Assembly: GCA_902593285.1 (NCBI GenBank)
Contig: CACJHW010000002.1
Coordinates: 62,001 to 126,000, forward strand
Length of the DNA: 64,000 bases
From: an uncultured Pelagibacteraceae bacterium
GTDB lineage: Bacteria; Pseudomonadota; Alphaproteobacteria; Pelagibacterales; Pelagibacteraceae
Direction: 5' to 3'
The notes below the pieces were generated by a model. The model saw only the letters and a list, made by a program, of their open reading frames with translations. It made no database searches and was not told the origin of the DNA. This document shows, one piece after another, positions 55,931-64,000 of the stretch (the first letter of the stretch is position 1; the number at the start of each line of letters is the position of its first letter). The translations under genes were made by a program, and so were the position numbers.

Positions 55931-57313
55931 ATGAGATACGTAAGTACAAGAGACACATCAAAAACCTTTGAATTTAAAGACGTTTTTATCAAAGGTCTTG
56001 CCGATGATGGAGGCTTATTTATTCCAGAAACAGTAGTGAAATATGATGAAAATGAAATTAGAGATTTAAAAAAACTTAGTTATTCAGAATTAGCTAATAA
56101 AATTGTTTATCCATTTATTGGTAATTTTATGTCTGAGGCTGAATTAAGTAACATTATTGATAAATCTTACTCTACGTTTAGAAAAGATAACGTTGTGGAT
56201 TTAATGAACCTTGGAGACAAAACGGTATTAGAGCTATTCCATGGTCCTACTTTAGCTTTTAAAGATGTTGCCATGCAACTTTTAGGTAACTTTTACGAAT
56301 ATTATCTAAACAATGAAAATCAGAAGATTAATATTGTTGTTGCCACATCTGGAGACACTGGTGCTGCAGCAATTGATGCAATTAAAGGTAAAAAAAATGT
56401 TAATATTTTTGTGCTTCATCCATATAATCGTATTTCACCAGTTCAAAGAAAATTAATGACAACAGTTAAAGATGAAAACGTATTTAACATAGCCATAAAG
56501 GGAAATTTTGATGATTGCCAAAACCTAGTTAAATCTATGTTTGCAGATAAGAAGTTTTCAAATGATATCAAAATGTCAGGGGTAAATTCTATTAATTGGG
56601 CAAGGATTATTGCTCAAAGTGTTTATTATTTTTATAGTTATTTATTAGTTGAACATAAAGATGAACCAACAAATTTTTCAGTACCAACAGGAAATTTTGG
56701 AGATGTTTACGCTGGATATTTATCCAAAAAAATGGGCTTGCCAATTAATAAACTAATTGTTGCAACTAATCAAAATGATATTTTGCATAGAGCAATCTCA
56801 AAAGGTAGTTATGAAGCAGAAAAGGTTTCAGAAACTATTTCTCCAAGTATGGATATACAAATAGCTAGTAATTTTGAAAGACTTATATTTGATCTTAATA
56901 ATGAAGATGATCAACAGACTTCTCTAGATATGAAAAATATTAAAGAGAAGGGGCAGTATTTAATAAATGACGATAAATTAAATAAAATTAGTGAAAACTT
57001 TTTATCAGCTAGAATGAGTGAGGATGAAACTTTAGAAGTTATTAAAAAGGTGTATGAAAAATATTCTGTAGTTTTAGACCCACACACAGCTATTGGATAT
57101 GGTGCTTTCGACAAACATAACTTAAAAGGAAATAATATTGTACTAGCAACTGCACATCCTTGTAAATTTCCTGATGCCGTTTCCAAAGCTATAAATTTTA
57201 AATCTGATTTACCAAAAGAACTTGAGTTTATTTTGAATGAAAAAGAAGATTATGATATAGTTGAAAATAATTTAGAAAAAATTAAAAACTACATTACAGG
57301 TAAAACAAAATGA
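55931..57313 (+). CDS. thrC: Threonine synthase
   Basis: PLP enzyme that converts O-phosphohomoserine to threonine. The 460 aa length is that of the class found in Gram-negative bacteria. The N-terminus MRYVSTRD and GLADDGGLFIPE are typical. The cofactor lysine is near residue 111 in GPTLAFKDVAMQLLG, and the phosphate loop is ATSGDTGAAAIDAI near 140. It follows surf1 with no gap and overlaps the peroxiredoxin gene by 4 bases. The partner enzyme thrB lies 1 kb downstream on the other strand. Confidence 0.96.
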   Translation: MRYVSTRDTSKTFEFKDVFIKGLADDGGLFIPETVVKYDENEIRDLKKLSYSELANKIVYPFIGNFMSEAELSNIIDKSYSTFRKDNVVDLMNLGDKTVLELFHGPTLAFKDVAMQLLGNFYEYYLNNENQKINIVVATSGDTGAAAIDAIKGKKNVNIFVLHPYNRISPVQRKLMTTVKDENVFNIAIKGNFDDCQNLVKSMFADKKFSNDIKMSGVNSINWARIIAQSVYYFYSYLLVEHKDEPTNFSVPTGNFGDVYAGYLSKKMGLPINKLIVATNQNDILHRAISKGSYEAEKVSETISPSMDIQIASNFERLIFDLNNEDDQQTSLDMKNIKEKGQYLINDDKLNKISENFLSARMSEDETLEVIKKVYEKYSVVLDPHTAIGYGAFDKHNLKGNNIVLATAHPCKFPDAVSKAINFKSDLPKELEFILNEKEDYDIVENNLEKIKNYITGKTK

Positions 57314-57798
57314 AAATTAAAGAAGGGGAACAACTTCCAAATTCAGAATTTTATTATTTAGACTCAAGTGGAGCAGCAAAAAAAATAACTACAACGAAAG
57401 TATTTAAAAATCATAAAACAATTGTGATTGGTGTACCTGGAGCATTTACAAAAGTTTGTTCCGCAAAACATCTACCAGGGTATGTTAATAATTATGAGGA
57501 AGCAAAGAATAAAGGGGTTACAAAAATTATTTGTGTTTCAGTTAATGATCCAAATGTGATGAAAGCATGGGGTGAAAGTCAAAAAGTTGAAGATAAAATA
57601 TTTATGGCTGCAGACCCATATTGTGAATTTACTAAATCAATTGGAGCAGAAATAGATAGACACAATCGGGGTCAGGGAATGAGGTCAGCAAGATATACAA
57701 TGTTAATTGACGACAATGTTGTGAAGAAAATACAAGCAGAAGAAGATACCGCCACTTGTGAAATTTCAGCAGCTCAAAATTTTTTAAAATTAATCTAA
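57310..57798 (+). CDS. Peroxiredoxin, Prx5/AhpE-like redoxin
   Basis: Thiol peroxidase of 162 aa that reduces peroxides. The peroxidatic cysteine is C50 in VPGAFTKVCSAKHLPGY; most relatives read GAFTPTCS, so Pro-Thr is replaced by Lys-Val here. Other cysteines near residues 78, 105 and 155 could serve as resolving thiols. FMAADPYCEFTKSIGAE is the typical Prx5 substrate loop. It overlaps thrC by 4 bases and ends 9 bases inside convergent rnhA. The order with rnhA-thrB-ispH recurs in alphaproteobacteria. Confidence 0.92.
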   Translation: MKIKEGEQLPNSEFYYLDSSGAAKKITTTKVFKNHKTIVIGVPGAFTKVCSAKHLPGYVNNYEEAKNKGVTKIICVSVNDPNVMKAWGESQKVEDKIFMAADPYCEFTKSIGAEIDRHNRGQGMRSARYTMLIDDNVVKKIQAEEDTATCEISAAQNFLKLI

Positions 57799-58215
57799 AT
57801 TTGCTGCTTTTCTAGCTAGTAAGTCCACCTCTTCATTTAAAGGGTTTCCATCATGAGCTTTAACCCAATTCCATTGAATATTAAGCGATTTATTTAAATT
57901 ATATAGATCAATCCATAAATCTTTATTTTTAACATCTTCTTTTTTTGAGGTTTTCCAATTATTAGCTAGCCAAGAATTAATCCAGTCAGTTATTCCATTT
58001 TTTACATATTGAGAGTCAGTATATATTTTTATTTCAACACCAGGCTTCATATCTTTCAATGCATTAATTGGTGCTAACAACTCCATTCTATTGTTTGTTG
58101 TATTTTTTTCTTTACCACTAATTTTTTTTATTTCTTTTCCATCATTTATAATTGCAGCCCATCCACCATTACCTGGATTTGTTAAACAAGAACCGTCTGT
58201 ATAAATTGTAATCAT
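57790..58215 (-). CDS. rnhA: Ribonuclease HI
   Basis: Degrades RNA in RNA-DNA hybrids. The 141 aa protein has the catalytic acidic residues: D7 in IYTDGSCLTNPGNGGW, Glu in NTTNNRMELLAPINAL near residue 48, Asp in IYTDSQYVKNGI near 69 and the last one in NEEVDLLARKAA near 133. The handle region KTSKKEDVKNKDLW is intact. It lies directly after thrB (1-base overlap) on the minus strand and ends 9 bases inside the peroxiredoxin gene. Confidence 0.96.
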   Translation of the reverse strand: MITIYTDGSCLTNPGNGGWAAIINDGKEIKKISGKEKNTTNNRMELLAPINALKDMKPGVEIKIYTDSQYVKNGITDWINSWLANNWKTSKKEDVKNKDLWIDLYNLNKSLNIQWNWVKAHDGNPLNEEVDLLARKAANLD

Positions 58216-59180
58216 TAATTTAAATAATCTTTAAATGAACTTAAATTATTGTGAGAAAGTAATTTTTGATAATATTCATTAGGGTCTTTAATTTTAATCA
58301 ATGCTGTTTTTGGTGTATTTGAGTAGTCATACAATCTTGTTAATAAATATCTTAATGCTGCACCTCTACACAAAATATTTATAGATTTTTTTTCTTTCAT
58401 TGAAAGCTTTTTAACGCTTTCGTACCCTTTGATTAAATTTTTAATTTTTTTGTTATTTAAATAGAATTTACTCTTTTTATGATCAAAACAAAGAGCATTG
58501 ATGCATATAGCAATTTCATACATAAAATAATCATTAGCAGCAAAATAGAAATCAATAATTCCAGAAAGTTTATTTTTTTTGAAGAAGATATTATCTATAA
58601 ATAAGTCACCATGGATAACACCTTTGGGCAATTGTTTAGGCCAATTTTTATTAATATTTTTCAGGTTGTTGTTTAAGAATAATTTTAAATTTGAAAACTT
58701 TTTTGACTTAAATTTAATACTTTCCAACAAAGGTTTTAAATTCTTAATACCCATCGAATTTTTTCTATTAAGTTTCATTGTATTTGTGACCACATGCATT
58801 CGAGCAATCATTTTACCAACTGCATAACAATCATTTATATTTAATATTTTTTTATCTTTACCTTCTAAGAATGATACAATACATGCGGTTTTATTTTTTA
58901 ATTTAATAAGATATTTATTATCTCTAGTTTTCAAAGGCTTAGGACAATTTATTTTTGAATTATTTAAATTATCCATCAATTTCATAAAAAAAGGTATTTC
59001 TTTTTGTAAAACTCTTTTTTCAAATATAGTTAAAATATATTTTTTCTTTTTTGATTTAAGAAGATAGTTTGTGTTTTCTATTCCTTGCTTAATACCTTTA
59101 AAATTTATTACTTTATCAATATTAAAATTTTTATTAATGATATTAATTTCTTTTTGATTTATTTTTGTATATACAGCCAT
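58215..59180 (-). CDS. thrB: Homoserine kinase, APH-fold type
   Basis: Phosphorylates homoserine in threonine synthesis. The 321 aa protein belongs to the aminoglycoside-phosphotransferase fold: N-terminal GIKQGIENTNYLLKSKK near residue 30, the catalytic loop GVIHGDLFIDNIFFKK near 193 and the metal site GIIDFYFAANDYFMYEIAI near 215. This is the alphaproteobacterial ThrB type, not the GHMP kinase type. It lies 2 bases after ispH and overlaps rnhA by one base. Confidence 0.93.
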   Translation of the reverse strand: MAVYTKINQKEINIINKNFNIDKVINFKGIKQGIENTNYLLKSKKKKYILTIFEKRVLQKEIPFFMKLMDNLNNSKINCPKPLKTRDNKYLIKLKNKTACIVSFLEGKDKKILNINDCYAVGKMIARMHVVTNTMKLNRKNSMGIKNLKPLLESIKFKSKKFSNLKLFLNNNLKNINKNWPKQLPKGVIHGDLFIDNIFFKKNKLSGIIDFYFAANDYFMYEIAICINALCFDHKKSKFYLNNKKIKNLIKGYESVKKLSMKEKKSINILCRGAALRYLLTRLYDYSNTPKTALIKIKDPNEYYQKLLSHNNLSSFKDYLN

Positions 59181-59182
59181 TT

Positions 59183-60127
59183 TTAGTTTAATTTTTTGGG
59201 AACTTTAAATACCACATCTTCTTTGATTATTTCAACTTCATGGATACTTATAGAAAATTTATTTTTTAAATCATTAATAAAATTTTCTACTAATATTTCT
59301 GGTGCAGATGCTCCTGAAGATATACCTATAGTATTGCAATTTTCTATTTGATCAAAAGGTATTGAGCTTTCTGAGTGAATAAGTTGTGAATTTTCACAGC
59401 CAGATTTTTTTGCTACCTCAACTAGCCTAACAGAATTTGAGGAGTTTCTACTTCCAATAACAAAAAACATATCACAATTTTTTGCAATATTTTTTACTGC
59501 CATTTGACGGTTAGTAGTTGCATAACAAATATCTTCTTTCATTGGTTCTTTTATATTAGGAAAATTGGTTTTTAAAATTTTGATTATTTCTTTTGTATCT
59601 TCAACTGACAAAGTGGTCTGAGTAATATATGCTAATTTTTTGTCTAGTTTATTTTGATAGTTTAAAGCATCTTCCTCATTTTGGATTAGATCTATAGAAC
59701 CTTCATTTAATTGACCCATAGTTCCAATTACTTCAGGATGATTTTCATGACCAATTAATATTATATGGTAGCCAGCTTTATTAAGATTTTCTGCTTCTCT
59801 ATGAACCTTAGAAACAAGTGGACATGTGGCATCCACATAAGTCATTTTATAATTTTTTGCATCTTCAGGTATTGTTTTTGGAACACCATGTGCTGAAAAA
59901 ATTACTGGTCTTGATTTATCTTTTATCTCCTCCAGCTCTTCAACAAATATTGCTCCTTTATTTTTTAAATCATCTACAACATATTTATTATGCACTATTT
60001 CATGACGCACATAAACTGGAGCTCCAAATTTTTGTATAGATTTTTCTACTATTTCAATTGCTCTTTCTACCCCAGCACAAAACCCACGAGGTGCAGATAA
60101 TAATATTTTTAATTCTTTATTTTTCAT
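59183..60127 (-). CDS. ispH: 4-hydroxy-3-methylbut-2-enyl diphosphate reductase
   Basis: Last step of the MEP pathway, giving IPP and DMAPP. The 314 aa protein has the three iron-sulfur cysteines: C17 in SAPRGFCAGVERAIEIV, one near residue 102 in VDATCPLVSKVH, and one near 202 in EDICYATTNRQ. It overlaps blh by 11 bases on the minus strand, so precursor supply is probably co-transcribed with carotenoid and retinal formation. Confidence 0.97.
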   Translation of the reverse strand: MKNKELKILLSAPRGFCAGVERAIEIVEKSIQKFGAPVYVRHEIVHNKYVVDDLKNKGAIFVEELEEIKDKSRPVIFSAHGVPKTIPEDAKNYKMTYVDATCPLVSKVHREAENLNKAGYHIILIGHENHPEVIGTMGQLNEGSIDLIQNEEDALNYQNKLDKKLAYITQTTLSVEDTKEIIKILKTNFPNIKEPMKEDICYATTNRQMAVKNIAKNCDMFFVIGSRNSSNSVRLVEVAKKSGCENSQLIHSESSIPFDQIENCNTIGISSGASAPEILVENFINDLKNKFSISIHEVEIIKEDVVFKVPKKLN

Positions 60128-61052
60128 TTTTTTCTAAAAAATATTCCAGCAATATATGTGGAAAGGTTAAAGACGCCAAACCTATAAATATTAATTTTAA
60201 AATTGCACTATCCAAATTGTATGAATTTTCTAGCAGATATAGAGCAATAAAAGAAAAAATAGCTGTCAAAATTGTTAATGGTAAAGCTTTTTTAACAAAC
60301 AATCTAAATCCATTAACTAAACTATTTGGATCAAGATCAATAGCTAGTGAAATTGAGTGTCTGATCGAGTGTAAAAAACAGAAATAAACAGTAAAAGCTA
60401 TTAGTGGAGATAAATAGTAATTTAAAATTAAAATTGAAAAATAATCTAAAAAAACTACAAATTTTTTGATTTCAAAATTCTTTAGAAAAAGAAAAATACT
60501 AGACAAGGTGCTACAGAATATTCCTATTTGAATTACATTATTTGTCTCAATAAAATTTAAACTTGAATAAAATGCCTCATTATCAATTAATAATAATTTA
60601 AAAATCGCTATTGTTTCTTGAAAATGAAAATATAAAGGAGCAAGTATAATTAAAAATCCCTTAAAAAAATAAAGTATTTGTATGAAATAAGATCTATCAT
60701 TAATCAAAAATTGTGTATCTTCTTTTCCAAAGTGATAGGAGGCAATCATTAAAAAAACAATTAAAGTTATTGATGGCAATATTATCCAAGTTAGTATTAC
60801 TATTCCTGCAATTAAAATATACGTTATATAGAATATATAAGTTGATTTTATATTAAATAATCTTAGCAGCTTTTTTCCTTTTATATGATCTAAAGACCCA
60901 TGGGAAATACCTATAATTAAAATTAAAAGTAAACACAAAATTGATGAAATATTTAAATTATTAAACTTAAATAGCAAAATACAAAAAAGGTTTACAATAA
61001 AGAAAAAAATAAATGAATGATTTAGATTTATTTTTTTTATTTTATTGATCAT
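60117..61052 (-). CDS. blh: Beta-carotene 15,15'-dioxygenase, Brp/Blh family
   Basis: Integral membrane enzyme that cleaves beta-carotene to two retinals. The 311 aa protein has about eight hydrophobic segments and the histidine motifs of the family: GISHGSLDHIKG near residue 48, ASYHFGKEDTQF near 105, CFLHSIRHSISLA near 226 and LTFPHILLEYFLEK near the end. Retinal is the chromophore of proteorhodopsin; no rhodopsin gene lies in the window and it would be expected beyond the right edge or elsewhere. It follows crtY by 1 base. Confidence 0.93.
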   Translation of the reverse strand: MINKIKKINLNHSFIFFFIVNLFCILLFKFNNLNISSILCLLLILIIGISHGSLDHIKGKKLLRLFNIKSTYIFYITYILIAGIVILTWIILPSITLIVFLMIASYHFGKEDTQFLINDRSYFIQILYFFKGFLIILAPLYFHFQETIAIFKLLLIDNEAFYSSLNFIETNNVIQIGIFCSTLSSIFLFLKNFEIKKFVVFLDYFSILILNYYLSPLIAFTVYFCFLHSIRHSISLAIDLDPNSLVNGFRLFVKKALPLTILTAIFSFIALYLLENSYNLDSAILKLIFIGLASLTFPHILLEYFLEKNEK

Positions 61053-61053
61053 C

Positions 61054-62118
61054 TTAAATTAATTCTTTTAAAAATTTCCACTTTGGCATTTTTAGAATTA
61101 CTTCTAAATCTTCAAAAAAACTGCTTTTATTTGATAAAAAATTGATAGCTGTTTTAGGTTTTGAATTAAAAACTTTGAAAAATATATTTCCCATTTCATT
61201 GGAATTGTTTTTAAGAACCCTCAACAAGATTTTATCTAAAAAATCATATTTCGAATTAATTTTAAATAGATTTACATTTTTTATATTTTCTATGTTTTCT
61301 CTTATATATCTGCTTTGTTCTTGAATATTTAGGAAAGTATAGCCAGTACTTAATCTAGTCATTCCACCTGCTGAGCCTATATAAATTTCATTTAAATTTT
61401 TTACATTTTTTTGTCTAAAAAGTGGGATTGCTCCAGTTTCTTTGAAATTGATTTTACAGTTTCTGATATTTAGGTGGTTACTTAAATAATTATCAATTTG
61501 TTCATCATAATCTTTTAGTTTTTCATTATTTAGTTCAGATATCCAAGTAGTTTCAACTAAGGCGTTTCTTTTTGTAAATGGTAGCGTATAAAAAAAATGA
61601 ACCTTATTTCTTTGATCACAAGCAAAGTCCATCAAATTGAATATTTCTTCATCAAAGAAGTCTTTATCTGTTTCTATCTCAACCCCACAAAAGTGTTGCC
61701 ATAACTCACTCTGTTTATTCTCAAAACTAGGTACACTATTAAATATAATTGAATTTGATTTATCTATTTGATCAATACTTTTAAAAAACTGAATATTTTT
61801 ATTTAATTTAAGTTTTGAAAGTATTTTTTCGTAGAACATACCACTATCTATCGTCTGATATGGTGTAGGTTCGCAATCTACATATTTTGTATTATTGGGT
61901 GTATTTATTGTAAAATTATTCCAACTCTTTTTGACACAGTCATCGAAGTTATGTGAAAAAACCTTCCAAAATGACCAAGTTTTATCTCTTTTGTAATTTT
62001 CTCTTGGCTCAATGATTGCTAACGTTTTATCTTTTAATTTTTCATAAAATTCCAGTTCATATGCTAATGAAAGACCAGCGCAACCTCCACCTATAATTAT
62101 GTAATCAAATTCTTTCAT
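61054..62118 (-). CDS. crtY: Lycopene beta-cyclase
   Basis: Cyclises lycopene to beta-carotene. The 354 aa flavoprotein begins with the FAD motif YIIIGGGCAGLSLAYEL, has RDKTWSFW near residue 45, the conserved FTKRNALVETTWIS-type segment near 180 and GSAGGMTRLSTGYTFLNIQEQ near 252. It overlaps crtB by 14 bases and precedes blh by 1 base in the minus-strand carotenoid operon. Confidence 0.94.
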   Translation of the reverse strand: MKEFDYIIIGGGCAGLSLAYELEFYEKLKDKTLAIIEPRENYKRDKTWSFWKVFSHNFDDCVKKSWNNFTINTPNNTKYVDCEPTPYQTIDSGMFYEKILSKLKLNKNIQFFKSIDQIDKSNSIIFNSVPSFENKQSELWQHFCGVEIETDKDFFDEEIFNLMDFACDQRNKVHFFYTLPFTKRNALVETTWISELNNEKLKDYDEQIDNYLSNHLNIRNCKINFKETGAIPLFRQKNVKNLNEIYIGSAGGMTRLSTGYTFLNIQEQSRYIRENIENIKNVNLFKINSKYDFLDKILLRVLKNNSNEMGNIFFKVFNSKPKTAINFLSNKSSFFEDLEVILKMPKWKFLKELI

Positions 62119-62956
62119 TTAAATTTATTTCTTCATTAATTAAATTATGATCATGATTAATATTATCATCGTTTTTACTTATAAGTGATAACTTAATTAA
62201 GTCAAAAATAGATAAAAAAGTTTCAATAATTTTTTCAATATTTGAAACATAAATTTTTCCTGACTTTTTATAATTTTCTATATTCTGTTTATTTAAAATT
62301 TTATATCCTATTTTTCTATAAACCCTTCTTGCAACTAAAATAGAAAATCTGAAACTTAATGGTATTTCTTTTATTGAATAAAATGAGTTTTCATAAAACT
62401 TTTCTGAAAGCTCGATTGTAGTCTTTATGTCCTCAAAACTTTCATTTATATAAAATCTATTATTTTTTTTATCTTCAATAACATCCCTAGAAATATTTGT
62501 TAATTGCATAGCAATCCCAAGATCAATTGCTGATTTTAGAGATTGTTCTTTGTGAACATTCAATATTTTAGCCATCATCAATCCAACTGTTCCAGCCACC
62601 CTATAGGAATAAATTAATAATTCTTTTTTTGAATTAATTTTAACATTTTCTTTTATATCAGAATTAATACCCTCAAATAAATCGTCTACAATTTTAGTTG
62701 AAATACTAAATTCATTAATAAGATCCCACATGTTTTTAATAACTGGATCGTCATAATTTTTATTAACAAAATTATTCCTAAATTTGATAAAATTATCCTT
62801 TTTTAATTCAATCTTATTTGCATCATCAGCAATATTATCTGCTTCTCTACAAAAATCATAAAGTGCAGAGCATTTTTCATAGGTTTTTTTTGGTAAAAAA
62901 AAACCTGCCCAATTAAAAGATTTTGCGTAAATAGCTAAATAATTCTTTGTTAACAT
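62105..62956 (-). CDS. crtB: Phytoene synthase
   Basis: Joins two geranylgeranyl diphosphates to phytoene. The 283 aa protein has the two aspartate-rich motifs: LYDFCREADNIADDANK near residue 31 and AMQLTNISRDVIEDKKNNRFYI near 150. FSILVARRVYRKIGYKIL near 207 is also typical. It shares one base with the crtI stop (ATG within TAATG-like junction) and overlaps crtY by 14 bases. Confidence 0.95.
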   Translation of the reverse strand: MLTKNYLAIYAKSFNWAGFFLPKKTYEKCSALYDFCREADNIADDANKIELKKDNFIKFRNNFVNKNYDDPVIKNMWDLINEFSISTKIVDDLFEGINSDIKENVKINSKKELLIYSYRVAGTVGLMMAKILNVHKEQSLKSAIDLGIAMQLTNISRDVIEDKKNNRFYINESFEDIKTTIELSEKFYENSFYSIKEIPLSFRFSILVARRVYRKIGYKILNKQNIENYKKSGKIYVSNIEKIIETFLSIFDLIKLSLISKNDDNINHDHNLINEEINLNERI

Positions 62957-64000
62957 TAAAATAATTTATCTAAAACCTTCGCTGAAGATAGAACACCTGG
63001 AACACCGGCCCCTGGATGTGTGCCCGCACCAACAAAGTATAAACCATCATATATTTCTGATTTATTATGAAACCTAAAGTATGCGGATTGTGTAAATTTA
63101 GGTTGAATTGAAAACCCAGATCCAAATTTTGTATTTAATTCCCTTTCAAAGTAATCAGGTGTTAAATAAAAATCCTCAACTATATTATTCTTAAGATCCG
63201 GCATTAAGTCTTTTTCCATTTTTTCAATTACAAGATTTTTCATTATCTCACCTTCAGTTTCCCAATTTATTTTTGACTGATTGTTAGGAACAGGCACTAA
63301 TACATAAAAACAATCATTCCCTTCTGGGGCCATAGTTTTATCAGTTGCAGTAGGTCTGTGAAGGTAATAGCTAATATCATTATTTAATTTTTTCTTATCA
63401 AATATGTCATCAAGATGTTCTTGATACTTGTTTCCAAACTTTATCGTATGATGTTCAACATTCTCATAAATTTTTTTTGTTCCAAAATAATAAACAAATA
63501 AACCCATAGAATATTCCATTCGATTTTTTTTCCAATTAAACAACATGGAATTCTTGTTGCTTTTGCTTAACATTTTTTCATAAAATGCAGGTGGATCAGC
63601 ATTACAAACAACATTATCTGCAACAATTTCATTTCTATTATTTAATTTTACACCACTTATTTTATTATTTTTTGTTATAATTTCGGTTACTTCACTGTTT
63701 TTTATTATTTCAATACCAACCTCATTCATTAACTTTTCAAAACCTTTAATTATATTTCCTGTTCCTCCAACCGAATAATGTATTCCCCATTTTTTTTCTA
63801 AATAAAGAATTAATCCATAAATAGAAGTGGTGGTAAAAGGATTTCCCCCAACTAGTAAAGGATGCATGCTAAGCATTCTTCTTAATTTCTCATTTTTAAT
63901 ATAAGATGAAACAAGTGAGTAAACTGATTTATAACTTTTAAGTTTTAAAAGAGCAGGCAATTGTTGCATCATTACAAAAGGTTTATCAAATGGTACATCT
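62956..64000 (-). CDS. crtI: Phytoene desaturase, N-terminus beyond window edge
   Basis: Desaturates phytoene to lycopene. The ORF track begins at an internal Met-Met, but the frame stays open to the window edge (DVPFDKPFVMMQQLP), so the N-terminal FAD motif lies outside. Visible parts include MLSMHPLLVGGNPFTTTSIYG, GIHYSVGGTGNIIKGFEKLM, and the C-terminal YFVGAGTHPGAGVPGVLSSAKV motif near the end, which is diagnostic for CrtI. First visible gene of the crtI-crtB-crtY-blh-ispH-thrB-rnhA run on the minus strand. Confidence 0.95.
   Translation of the reverse strand, partial: DVPFDKPFVMMQQLPALLKLKSYKSVYSLVSSYIKNEKLRRMLSMHPLLVGGNPFTTTSIYGLILYLEKKWGIHYSVGGTGNIIKGFEKLMNEVGIEIIKNSEVTEIITKNNKISGVKLNNRNEIVADNVVCNADPPAFYEKMLSKSNKNSMLFNWKKNRMEYSMGLFVYYFGTKKIYENVEHHTIKFGNKYQEHLDDIFDKKKLNNDISYYLHRPTATDKTMAPEGNDCFYVLVPVPNNQSKINWETEGEIMKNLVIEKMEKDLMPDLKNNIVEDFYLTPDYFERELNTKFGSGFSIQPKFTQSAYFRFHNKSEIYDGLYFVGAGTHPGAGVPGVLSSAKVLDKLF

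Overview
The window is strongly A+T-rich and almost gap-free, and its proteins are rich in Lys, Asn and Ile. Many genes overlap or abut by a few bases. The gene content is alphaproteobacterial: a coxB-coxA-ctaB-coxF-like-ctaG-coxC-surf1-thrC run, ispH-thrB-rnhA-peroxiredoxin, DUF2093 and DUF3035 proteins, and a class IIA HAD next to ribF. With a carotenoid/retinal (blh) cluster at the right end, this points to a streamlined marine SAR11 (Pelagibacterales) genome. The taxonomic call is an inference from content and composition; there is no rRNA gene in the window.

Layout. (1) About 1-14.4 kb is a purine uptake and degradation island: allantoicase and OHCU decarboxylase on the minus strand; 5-hydroxyisourate hydrolase, both xanthine dehydrogenase subunits, guanine deaminase, a membrane urate hydroxylase and a purine phosphoribosyltransferase on the plus strand; then a BMP-type nucleoside ABC transporter with a second deaminase; then an NCS2 uracil/xanthine permease behind a structured leader. 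Together these can carry guanine and xanthine through urate to allantoin and from allantoate to ureidoglycolate plus urea. Allantoinase, XdhC and a cytochrome c partner for the urate hydroxylase are not in view. (2) 14.4-32.5 kb is mixed housekeeping: hsp20, oligopeptidase B, a J-domain membrane protein, a GT9 glycosyltransferase, a DapA-like aldolase, cyclopropane fatty acid synthase, a frame-broken lysine-rich coiled-coil gene missed by the ORF track, TldD/TldE, TypA, an FkbM methyltransferase and GroES/GroEL. (3) 32.6-46.7 kb holds ribF-ileS-lspA-DUF3035-pgi, then rsmD-purD, and a lipid A/Kdo block (lpxL-like, lpxK, waaA, msbA) with ubiA. (4) 46.7-57.8 kb holds redox and HAD enzymes, rsmE, the aa3-type cytochrome oxidase operon with its assembly factors, threonine synthase and a peroxiredoxin. 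(5) 57.8-64 kb holds rnhA, thrB, ispH and the retinal pathway blh-crtY-crtB-crtI, with crtI cut by the window edge.

The most notable signals are: two genes interrupted at A-homopolymers (alc and the coiled-coil gene); a Shine-Dalgarno-trapping two-helix leader in front of the purine permease that resembles a small purine riboswitch; a ROSE-like thermometer hairpin in front of hsp20; matching RpoH-like promoters (CTTGAA-N16-CYATAT) in front of both hsp20 and groES; a urate hydroxylase reduced to its membrane domain; and two tiny genes below the ORF cutoff. All functional calls are from reading motifs; no database search was run.
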